Part shown: positions 21,601-29,964 of the stretch, in pieces
Position numbering within the stretch: the first letter of the stretch is position 1
How the letters are laid out: every line of letters begins with the position of its first letter
NCBI GenBank assembly: GCA_964035575.1
Contig: OZ037879.1
Span: 992,001-1,056,000 of the forward strand
Length of the DNA: 64,000 bases
Direction: 5' to 3'
Origin: Rhynchopus sp. YZ270_cl-10
Taxonomy: Eukaryota; Euglenozoa; Diplonemea; Diplonemida; Diplonemidae
Notes under the pieces: generated by a model
The model's input: the letters and a program-made list of their open reading frames with translations, nothing else
What the model was told of the DNA's origin: nothing
The model's database searches: none
Made by a program: the position numbers and the translations under genes

Positions 21601-24600
21601 CTCTCCTTCCACAACTACGTTCTCCGTTTAACCTTCACTGAGGGATACACCTTAGACGATGTCCTGCTATATTCCTACGCGGAAGGGCTGTTTCTCAAGC
21701 ATGGAGAAAGACGTGACCTGGTGCAAGCCTGTATAGACAATCCACCTACGATGGGAGGAACCTTCCGAGAAGAAGACTGTTCCTGCGACGAGCCGCTTCT
21801 TATCTGGCTTGATGACAAAGAGAACGACCGGACAGTGCCAATAGGAGAGGTCATCCGTGGGGGGCTTTTTGCAGTGGGAAGGCCGCCATATAAAAATGTT
21901 GTTCCAACTCCAGAGATTGCAGTGCGTTGGCACTCCTCGTTGGCAACACCGGAGAACCTTCGGAAGGTGTTAAAACGGTTTCGTTTTGGAAATTTCTCGC
22001 AGGACCCGGTACCAGGGGATAGGGTGCTGCAGATTGGGATGATCGACATTAATCGAGATGAGTGTCGTTGTGAGGTTGTGATTACTGTCTTTGCTGAGGA
22101 TGATGCGGCAACTATGACATTGCAGACCAACCGCGTACACTACCGTCAAATCACAGCAACCAGCCACCCCGCGAACTACCGGCAGTACCTCTCTGTCGGT
22201 GTTGTGCACCCTTTTCTCGGTATCCGTGTCGAGGATGTTGATACTGATCGCTTTGTCGGGGGTTACCTTGAATGCACTCTATCTTCTTCACAGCGAGGCG
22301 ATGTTCTGCTCTTTTCTCTTCCAACCTGCGATTCTTACGAAGATTCTCGTAAATTAACTGCACGAGAACCCCAATCAATCCACGTCCTCAAACATACCCG
22401 CGATGATTCCGTTGGAATGGATTTGATGTTCGAAGGGCGTTGCGTCGGATCGATCGTAAAGGGAATGGTGTTGGATACCTCTGGGTCGAGGGAGGAGTGG
22501 GAGCAGGTTACTTCTGGGATGTTGGAAAATGGGGCAGAGGAGTTGGGGCTGGGGGTGGTGTTTTCTGAGAAGGGGGACGCCTCGATTGCGTGCTGTTCGA
22601 AGATTTTTGAGGCGGTGGTCTGGGGGTCGGCATTCCTCCGCCCGAAGGATGGGGAACGCACCATCGACATCTGTCTGCAACCGGGCTCTTCCTATAGCCT
22701 CACAAACCCCGAGCCATTTGAAGACCTACTCGCAAAAGAATTCGACCCTCCTCTTGAAGACAAAGTGTCGGTCCGCATTCTCAATGAATTCTTTGAAGTT
22801 AGTCAATCCTCTATGTCATATCGTGAGGGTTCCGGGCCGGTCCGTTTAGCTCCATTTGAATTAACCAATGATCCCACAATCGATTTCACTGGAGGATATA
22901 TTTCTGCAAAGATCGTAAAGGGCTACATCGCATCAGATATATTAGGCATGCGAGACTCCGCTGAAATAAAAGTTGTGTTACGAGAAGACTCCAACCTCGG
23001 GGCTATCGAGAAGGGGGGGTCCATCATGATCGAAACCGATGAAACGAAAGAGAAGGAGAAGGAGAAGGAGATACCAAAAACACCGGATATCAAATCGTTA
23101 GTAAAAGGCCTGAAAATGGCTCAGCAGAAGGAAAGCGAGGAGAAGGAAAAAGAAGAAAAAGAAAAGGAGCCAAAGGAGCCAGAAGACGACGCCAGCGAAG
23201 CTGCACCTACTACGCCATCTGCCAGCTCCATAGGTCAATCCTTTGCTAACGCTCTCGCAGGGGCCTCTAAAATGAGCAAAATCCGCGCCCATTTGAAACC
23301 CCAACCTGCCAAGAAAGGTCTAGGAAACATCAAAGATATGATATCCGCCACACAACGCCAACGCACCGTCGAAGAACGCCTTCAGCAAGGCCATTCTGTC
23401 ACCCTAGACGTTATTTCAGGGGCCCACCACCTCGGCGTATTAAAAATATTTAATGGTGGATTGACCTTTCATTTTATGGGGAAAGCTGTGAAGCGGAGGG
23501 ATGTCATTGCGGTGATGCGGTCTATTACGTATTCGAACATTTCTTCTGCGATTGATGCTGACGCTTTGGTGAAGTACATTCGAATCTCTGCCTGCGATGC
23601 GCAGCATGCTGTCACCGAAAGCATCATCCACGTTGAAATACAAGAGGTAGACGACGTCACCGACATTGTCCTCACCAAGCCTCGCCGAACGTACCGCCTT
23701 GGTTCTCCTGAAATTGAACGATTTGGCGGCCTCTTCCCTCTTGTCCATCTCGGTACCGGTTGGCTTGCCGATCCTGACACTCTATGGTTCACCGGAGGCT
23801 CCTTAACCGTAGAACTGGTTGCAGGCCACTCAAAGAGCGACACCCTCCGTTTTATGAGCGTCGACGAACAACGCAGCATACGAGAAACCGCTGTCCCTGA
23901 AGCGAATTGCCCACTAAAATCCTTCGAAGATCTGCCATATCTGGAGGTACAAGGGGAGGAGTTGGTTGATGTGGATACAGGGGTGGTAGTGGCGAATGTA
24001 TATTTCCCAAAGGTTGCTTCGTGGTCTCCGTCAAACAACATTAGAATTGAATTTACCAAAGTAGACAAGGTAGTGTCCATCCACGTGGCAGGGTATTGTC
24101 TCAACTGTGTATCATATTCGACGCAGTTGACAGAGAAAAATGTTGCATTAAATTCCCAAAAAATGTACCACTTTGCTATAGACGATGGTGTCAACCCTGA
24201 AACCGGAAAGGCCAAACTCAAAGTAGACATCCACGCACCGCTGCTCTTCCTGACAAATGCAGACCTCAAAACACCGTGCGTCTATTTTGATGAAGTTACA
24301 ACCGTAAACCACGTTGCAACGCTCTGCCCAAAAACGACAGTAAATTGGGTAGGTGGAGATAAAAAGGGTGCCAACCGAGAGTCCATCCTTCACGGCCACC
24401 TCACAGTAACAATACACACCGGGAAGAAGGATGGCGATACGATCTTTCTGAAGAAGGACTATTCTCAGGCAGTGGGGAAGCTTCCGGCGAACCAAGACAG
24501 GTTGCACCTGGAGTTTAGCGCGTCGTCGAAAATGAAGACAAAACAGATACAAGACCTTGTCAGGAACATAGCCATCAAGACCACATCCGAAGGCCTCCGT

Positions 24601-24678
24601 GTCGTTAAGATTCACGGCACCGACGCAACTTCCATCCCAACAGAAGTTTTCATCACCGTTTACGACAAAGGAGGATAA
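18625..24678 (+). CDS. 2017-residue LRR / coiled-coil / cadherin-like beta-sandwich protein
   Basis: Single exon; start ATG 18625 is the first after a strong AG|AA acceptor at 18590-18591. Order of parts: basic, Ser-rich disordered N-terminus (1-115); an LRR-like section (about 135-210, HLDLSHCSLSGTDF, NVTAVNMSGA); a highly charged coiled coil (about 210-500, many KERKAEERK and ERQDREAREA-type runs); a hydrophobic pair of segments (about 605-635 and 645-665) that could be membrane helices; disordered linker; then repeated beta-sandwich units to the end. The units recur with the pattern (F)xGGxhxVxhhxGxxxxDxL, for example near residues 1005, 1210, 1420, 1722 and 1921, reminiscent of the tandem cadherin/Ig-like repeats of bacterial surface proteins. 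A Lys/Glu-rich low-complexity insert interrupts them near 1475-1540. No signal peptide. Function unknown; a structural role in the cell cortex or flagellum is conceivable. Confidence 0.8.
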   Translation: MHHPPLPSIEPGDVGSSEKYRVKEGSVSNQKKTIRAQSATCPTVRQRNVKSASCTSYAAIRRTQASTHANLALTMPPRMTGVPLKLSCSRETAVNSIALKTLLSAKVGNTSHQSFCGGTLTDADVRQVGLLKYIKEITTHVDNQHLDLSHCSLSGTDFIFLKAVLQAHPNVTAVNMSGAVVTQMAARNLLEAVCTNPQLFSIDFEGATIGEERGEIERQLQINRRRAESRGSKKERKAEERKLRTRDRIATKAVERIHRQLREGRAAIRASEHQNREQCISLFASSAARILRNSARITKKLRYQDSLHQMHQEEAAERITLRNEEEAECRLVAEIQEYAVRRVKQGEVVAEVSVLKRMELISWSVARRGEKHRKQNEHLARECIEDDAISKKFKISDDDYPLVMKQITVLEVQERHAAQERQTERQDREAREAWLKEREAKEAIEREVWTKKQQELEKDIRIAQQEKQREAIVKDEARLRQQYLADQDVYREILIVMQQEDCRVTRAIILLTKLEQGRSQHLDLPPTVEFVFEPCVNKPRTAYIGDCLPIQCVSCPTLEVSLPDDFVTKLDTLDRQIQLALKSLNEAYENANKELAKLRNKNEAILGVLLGRFLAMGAAGSIGSLLAVIPASPRTPFRPHTHFLSFAPPLVAAVTAALIAVCRAYTPVKRKNKLKDTVRQSRLNRGSRSTLNVYPENVTHREVPPELVATEKLVIRGGEMRVSVTGGAVPSELFSCIADWSMQESRQSRRASHQNLLSEDSAIMISDGGMSPFQTPVPSPRNRGMSLSNAGRQRKMSMTAGTARRRSSVRRHSQTKAVATPPPQPAPQQAPIVGNHITVPFPSTSISADTAALNGTCISLSLPPGSDEQQPPPQVLTTEAIGTLITNVRYRFEDREKEKDKSAEDALVIPTQRDLSFCVVLNFSGSELNETLCVTRTAGAAVIIVNPLISLGGEQQIEYTEDTPADACRILNVHLSDPIAPLFTDQGYQITALSFHNYVLRLTFTEGYTLDDVLLYSYAEGLFLKHGERRDLVQACIDNPPTMGGTFREEDCSCDEPLLIWLDDKENDRTVPIGEVIRGGLFAVGRPPYKNVVPTPEIAVRWHSSLATPENLRKVLKRFRFGNFSQDPVPGDRVLQIGMIDINRDECRCEVVITVFAEDDAATMTLQTNRVHYRQITATSHPANYRQYLSVGVVHPFLGIRVEDVDTDRFVGGYLECTLSSSQRGDVLLFSLPTCDSYEDSRKLTAREPQSIHVLKHTRDDSVGMDLMFEGRCVGSIVKGMVLDTSGSREEWEQVTSGMLENGAEELGLGVVFSEKGDASIACCSKIFEAVVWGSAFLRPKDGERTIDICLQPGSSYSLTNPEPFEDLLAKEFDPPLEDKVSVRILNEFFEVSQSSMSYREGSGPVRLAPFELTNDPTIDFTGGYISAKIVKGYIASDILGMRDSAEIKVVLREDSNLGAIEKGGSIMIETDETKEKEKEKEIPKTPDIKSLVKGLKMAQQKESEEKEKEEKEKEPKEPEDDASEAAPTTPSASSIGQSFANALAGASKMSKIRAHLKPQPAKKGLGNIKDMISATQRQRTVEERLQQGHSVTLDVISGAHHLGVLKIFNGGLTFHFMGKAVKRRDVIAVMRSITYSNISSAIDADALVKYIRISACDAQHAVTESIIHVEIQEVDDVTDIVLTKPRRTYRLGSPEIERFGGLFPLVHLGTGWLADPDTLWFTGGSLTVELVAGHSKSDTLRFMSVDEQRSIRETAVPEANCPLKSFEDLPYLEVQGEELVDVDTGVVVANVYFPKVASWSPSNNIRIEFTKVDKVVSIHVAGYCLNCVSYSTQLTEKNVALNSQKMYHFAIDDGVNPETGKAKLKVDIHAPLLFLTNADLKTPCVYFDEVTTVNHVATLCPKTTVNWVGGDKKGANRESILHGHLTVTIHTGKKDGDTIFLKKDYSQAVGKLPANQDRLHLEFSASSKMKTKQIQDLVRNIAIKTTSEGLRVVKIHGTDATSIPTEVFITVYDKGG

Positions 24679-25788
24679 ATACAAATATGGTGTCAAGAGA
24701 GAGCGTGAGGTAACCGTATTTTAGAAAAAGAAAAAGAAAAAAAAGAAGCTTAGGTTCTTGCAACGTGCTCATCATGCTGTAGGTAAGGACCGTCTTTTTG
24801 TGCCGTTATTAATTGCTCAAACCTTTTTTAACCTTCCGACTTTGCACCTTAATGTGTTTTTTTACAAAAACAAAATAGGCAAGCAAAGTCCGAGAGATTC
24901 TTTTTAGGTAACTTCATACCACTTACCACTTTTCTCTCGCTTTTTTTTTTGTGTGAATGGTACTTTTTTTTTCGCGCCCTCTATGCCTTCTTTTCTTTCA
25001 GAAACGAATGTATATGAAATAAATTGTGTGAAAAATTCAAAATTCAAAATTCAAACTTTGCGTTTTTTCTCCCTCCTCACACCCCCCAGACTGCAGACTA
25101 AGAAATCATTTAATTAATTACAATACCCACCCGGTTTTTTTTGAAAATGGGCCCCACGTATAAGCAACCGGGCTCATATTTCTCAAAATTTAAGTGGTCA
25201 AAAAATTGTCCAATTTTCGAGATTGACCCCACCACTGCACGGGCGGATCCCAAAAATGCAAATAAGGACCATTTTCCACAACCTTCCTTCACCCCCCCGG
25301 TAGGGTAACCGAAGGTGAAGTCAATATTACAAACCCGGATTTTGAGGAAATTTTTGGCCGAAAATGGGCCCCAGCTATTAGTGACCGGGCTCATATTGTC
25401 CAAAATTTAAGTCATTAAAATTGTGTCCATTTCTTCAGATTGACCCCACCACTGACTGTGATCGGCCCAAAAATGCAAATAACGGCGTTTTCGCCTGCAT
25501 TGTTCGTTACGAAACCCCGTGCAGACTAGCATTTAATTAATTAATTACCAGACCCCCAATCCTTAGTCTGCAGACTGACACCCCCCCCCCCTTTTTTTTT
25601 CATAACTAAACATAACCCAACAAAATTAGTGTTGCATCACATGAACCTCCCCTCCCTCTCTCCCTCCCCATCCCCATCCTATTTTGTTCACCTACAATCC
25701 CCTCCTTCCCTCCCTCCCTCCCTCCCTCCATCAACATTTTCTTTTTCAGAAACCTCTCATCTTGAGGTTGGACTTTATTGTCTTAACG
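24679..25788. other. Intergenic carrying a 491-bp transposon
   Basis: A/T-rich 3' flank, the hAT-like MITE at 25087-25577, then CCCTCCCT-type pyrimidine repeats (25650-25730) leading to the AG|AAACC acceptor at 25748-25749 for the deubiquitinase. Confidence 0.65.
25087..25577. mobile_element. Non-autonomous hAT-like element, 491 bp
   Basis: Exact 16-bp terminal inverted repeats (CAGACTGCAGACTAAG and its complement) flanked by a perfect 8-bp duplication ACACCCCC (25079-25086 and 25578-25585). Internally two diverged direct units of about 210 bp share GGGCTCATAT, AAAATTTAAGT and GATTGACCCCACCACTG. No coding frame. An 8-bp target duplication fits hAT (or KDZ) transposition. An inverted, partial relative is at about 50155-50430. 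Confidence 0.88.
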
Positions 25789-28700
25789 ATGCACGACACA
25801 CCGACCCCTGAGTGGAGCCATGTCTTTGTGGGCAGCCGCTGTCAGATGACCTGCCAAGGATGTGGGGATACGCAACTGAGTGATGTCGATGTCAACGTAG
25901 GCTATCATATTCATATGAACAGCAAGGCTGAGGTGTACCTCCGGGTGATGGGCACCCGCATTAACGGGACTGTTGAGAGGGACACCACAGAGTTGGTTCG
26001 CGTTCTCGAATACGTTGAGGGGGTGACCGCACAGGTTGTGCGTGGAACGGAGCCGGTGTACATCCCTCTCGGCGATCCTGCGTTTAATGACAATGTTGTG
26101 TCTATCATTGGAGCAGTTGAATTGCTTCGTGCGGCGGATCTTGCGTGGGATAAGGAGGGGCGTGCACTGTACTTCATCCACAACGCTGAGCAGGCCAAGG
26201 CACAGCCAAGCAGGTGGGTCAGCAGAAAGGCGTCCAGCGTCTTGCGGCTCGTCCGTGAGGAGCTGGCGCTGCTCAGAGTAGGGCAGAGGAGGCACACCCG
26301 GTCCGTCTATGTGGACATCGACGCCAGGGTGGACCAATTCCATGAACTGCAGGCAGAGTACCAAAGAGGGGATACGTACCCAAGCTTTGGAGACTTCACG
26401 AATTGGATGGATGTGCGGGACTTCTTTGCGTTGGCAGGCAATATGGTCACCGACAGACACCTTGCAAGACAGTATTTGACCTACGCAGACCACGCATCGA
26501 GATATTGTGAACGTGTGTTGTCCTACATTGAGCTTCACAATGCGTCGGAAAGCTATCGGCCGAGCAACGGGAACATCCTCGCAAACTGTGGATTCAGCGA
26601 GGACCTGCAGATGGCGCGGTACCTCCGCAAGGCAAAGCAGGAGGAGCGTGAGGGGTACGACACCCCCTCTGAGGCTACTGCATCCCTCCCGGTCTCCGCC
26701 ATGTCCACTCCGGCCTCCATCGCACCCCTCTCCCCTGAGTGCACCCGCTCACCAGGAGTGACCCTGACGAGAACCCCAAGCGCGATGCACAAACGCCGTG
26801 CCTTCCAGATGGCCCTGCCCCCATCCCCCAGCGGCTTAGTACGCGAGCCCACCTCGGAGTACGCAGGGCTGCTCAACGTGGTGCAGAACTGTTTCATGAA
26901 CTGTCTCCTCCAGGCGTACTACACCTGCAGGCACTTCACCAGCACGGTGCTGTCCTACCCAACGGATTGGGTGGAGAACCCTGTCGAGTCGTCCCCTCAA
27001 GAGAAGGTGATTCAGCGTCTGCAGGCAGTGTTCGCATACCTCGAGAAGAGCAGTGCATCGTGCATCAACCCCGAGCACGTCCTTGAGGCGGTAGGGGCAA
27101 GCAACCCACACTTCATGAACGGAGGACAACACGACCCGCAAGAATTTGCAGACGCCTTCATTGACATGCTGTCGAGAGGGTTTGAGTCTCTTGAGGCCGG
27201 CCCTGGAACAGATGACTTAGTCAAACAACTCCAAGACCTCGTCTACGGCGAAACCGTTGAAGTCTCTGTCGACAGACAAGGCCAGCACACCAGCGCAGAA
27301 GGACGCGTGGAACGCACCCTCCACTTCGTCCCCCTCTACCTCCCAGCAGAAGGCGAGGCGCCACGTGGAGGCTTTGCGGGCACACCCTACGTTGTGTCTC
27401 ATGCGACGCCAAAGCCAAGGCAGGCTGCTGCCACTGTTGCATCACCATGCGCACCGCCAGCTTGTGTCAAACCGATGAGCGCGTTGGCCCTGCTCGCAGC
27501 CAGCAATGAAAACTGCAAATACGTACAGGTAGTGGCAAACATTCTGCGTGAAGAGCACACCGAGGAGGAGGAGGAGGAGGAGGAGGAGGAGGAGGAGGAG
27601 ACGCCACTGATCACGTCGCCCCTTCCGCATGGAGCAGGTGTGAGCATTCCGAGCGATATGGTGAGTTTGTACAGCGCATTGGACCAGCTTGCGATTGACT
27701 TCAAGGATGAGGCGGCATCGACGCAGGCAACGTTGAAGTCGTTCAGAAAGCTGCCGTCGTTGCTGATGTTCTTCCTCCCAAGCAGGACCATGGGAAATGA
27801 GGAGAGGCAGCTCTGCTTCGACCCGACCATCTATCTGGACCGCTACGTCGACCAGGAGGAGGCAAACGTCGCGAGGGACAGATGCCGTGCGCTCCTTGCG
27901 GAACAGCAGGCCCTCGAGAAGGAGGTCGAGCGCTGCCAGCGCGCAGCAGGGGAGATGGAGAAGGTGATGGATGCAGATGTGTTCACCGTGAGGGACTCCT
28001 CGCAGCTGCGGCAGGTGTACGATGCGCAGCTTGCCTGCGCAGACGCAGCGCGTGCACGCATCGCCGCCAACCGCTCTGAGGTGCAAAGAACGTACCACGA
28101 AATCACGCGGCGCACCCAAAACACATACCACCTCCATGCCGTGATTGTGCACAAAAAGATTGGCACCGACTGTGGGCACTACTTCTCCTACGCGCTGGAC
28201 ACAAGAGCCCCTGCAGACGGTGAGCGCAGTTGGATCAAATTCGACGACACGCGCGTCACAAACGTTAACGAAAGAGAGGTCTTCTCTGCAGAGACAAGGC
28301 GCAACGTCTACTGCATGTTCTATGAGTCCGCAGCGTCGTCGGCAAGTGGCAGGACACTGGATGTAAACGTATGTGGGTGTAGGTTGAGTTGGTGGAGGGG
28401 TTTTGTATTTGTTTGTACCGCCCAGCGTGTGATGTACCAAGGTACACTGTCATGAGAGGGCTTTTTTTGTATTTCAAGCCAACATTTTTTTTGTAAGTGA
28501 CCAGGGTGAGGTTGGGCATCAGTTTGTTCTTGAAGTGCTCTCTGGGGGTTCGTCTGCTTTGCCTGCGTCACCCCAGACGTCGTCGCATGTTTGTCTAGCT
28601 TGCTCGTAGTTGTTGACGACAAGGCCGAAGGCCTTCCTGGATGTTATGATGCGTCCTTGGGTTTTCACGGCGACCTTCTTCGTGTCGTCGAGGGTGCTGA

Positions 28701-29964
28701 TCTCGTGAGCGTTTTCCTGCCGGGAGATGTAGTTGTGGCCTGGCCGAGACGTGGCCATGACTTTCATGGGCTTGGAGGTGCGTCCGGTCAGTTTTTCGGA
28801 CGTGAGGATGGATACGTGGACGACTACGCCGTTGAGTGGCATGATGTTGGGGTTAGCGAACAGTTGTTCGAGTTGGGTGAGGGTGATCTCCACTCCCGCT
28901 GCACTTCTTCGTCACGGCTTACGCCGCGTCCGGTCCCGCCAGTCGAGGAGGCGTGTGCAGGTGGGGGCATGGGTGTAGCACCCGGGGCAGGCATGGTTTG
29001 TGTTCTTATGATATGTTTTATTTGTGTTTGGTCCCTTTTTTTAGGTGTTCGTTTTTGTTTTGTTCTGGAAAATTTGTTGGAGTGAGACTATTATTTTGCT
29101 AGTAATCCCTGCAGTTCGGCACTCCTCGTTGCGAACCACTCCCTTGCTGCGTGCCTCCTGAAGAGCCGCATTCATGATTTCACTAGCATTTTGCGTGTAC
29201 TCCACACCTGTAGCCAACAATGAGGCAGTCCGCCCATCGGTCCTTCACTGACCACAGGCTTGCACCAACCTAGGGTGCCTGACCTCCAACACCTCCAGTG
29301 CCGCCTCTAGCCCCTCAGCGGTCTTCTCCTTCGCCGCGAAGGAAGTGCTCCACTGGGGTATGTCCTTCGGGGGCACGGTTCTCCTTCTCCAAGTGCGTGT
29401 ACGCACCTTCGTTGGCCGCGGACAGACGGCGGAAGTACTCGGGGAATTGCCCAAATTCCTTCACCATGCCCCCCAAGAGCCCTTCTTCTGCCTTCCGATT
29501 CATCCACTTCACCGTGCTCTGAGACACGGTCACGCCGCTCTCCCGGCGAAGAGAGGACTTGGCGTTCACTGCGGACGTCGCCCCCGCCAGAGTGGACGGT
29601 CTCTCGGCGGCAAGGAAGGCACTTATGCTGTGCTGCGTGGATGCCGTGGTGGAGGTGCAGGTGTTATATCGCGGAGAACCAATGCCTGCGATCCTGCCGA
29701 TGAACGATGAGGCGTTTTTGCACTCTCACTTTCTCTTTTTTTTGACAGTCGCATCTACGCAACATATCTTTTTTTATCCCCAACCATATCCTGAAGCAAC
29801 GAGTCTATCCAACCTCCCCCCTTCCCCCTCCACAGGTTCCCAACGCACTGGCCGACATCATTTCACAAGAGGACCGCCGCTGGGAGGGCAAGGTGCAGAA
29901 ACGTGTCGTGAACACGACAGGAGGACGCTCACTGTTCCCTGAGCCTTCGGTGTGCATGCCCTAA
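25789..29964 (+). CDS. USP-type ubiquitin C-terminal hydrolase (USP25/28-like)
   Basis: Two exons, 25789-28368 and 29836-29964, joined in phase 0 (GTATGT donor, CCACAG acceptor) give 902 residues. Without splicing the frame would run into repeat DNA and stop at 28455. The peptidase domain begins near residue 360: Cys box YAGLLNVVQNCFMNCLLQAYY with Cys368, the GGQHDPQEFADAF box, and the His box YHLHAVIVHKK...CGHYFSYAL with His797 and a following WIKFDD. An acidic insert of about 17 Glu (27562-27600, a GAG microsatellite) and a coiled coil (about 685-760) interrupt the domain, as in USP25/28. The N-terminal 340 residues are unassigned and include CQMTCQGCGD, a possible metal-binding motif. The normal GNTC sequence is VQNC here. 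It would remove ubiquitin from substrates in cytosol or nucleus. Confidence 0.87.
28519..28985 (-). pseudogene. Antisense coding fragment in USP intron, origin unknown
   Basis: On the minus strand this part of the 1467-bp intron (28369-29835) reads like protein: a Pro/Ala/Gly-rich N-terminal piece and a 120-residue open stretch with normal composition (for example SEKLTGRTSKPMKVMATS and KAFGLVVNNYEQARQT). It is not continuous in one frame and looks decayed. I do not recognise the family; a captured host gene or an old mobile element are both possible. Confidence 0.4.
29245..29660 (-). pseudogene. Second antisense coding fragment in USP intron
   Basis: Minus-strand reading gives an open stretch with helical, charged composition (KWMNRKAEEGLLGGMVKEFG, FRRLSAANEGAYTHLEKEN) and a nearby continuation (EGLEAALEVLEVRHPRLVQA). 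It precedes the 28519-28985 fragment in the same orientation and may belong to the same former gene. It appears broken. An HP6 repeat (29676-29745) borders it. Family not recognised. Confidence 0.4.

Noticed and set aside
28369-28455. Read-through C-terminus of the deubiquitinase
   Set aside because: It would encode HP3 repeat sequence; a GTATGT donor and an in-phase exon at 29836 explain the end better.
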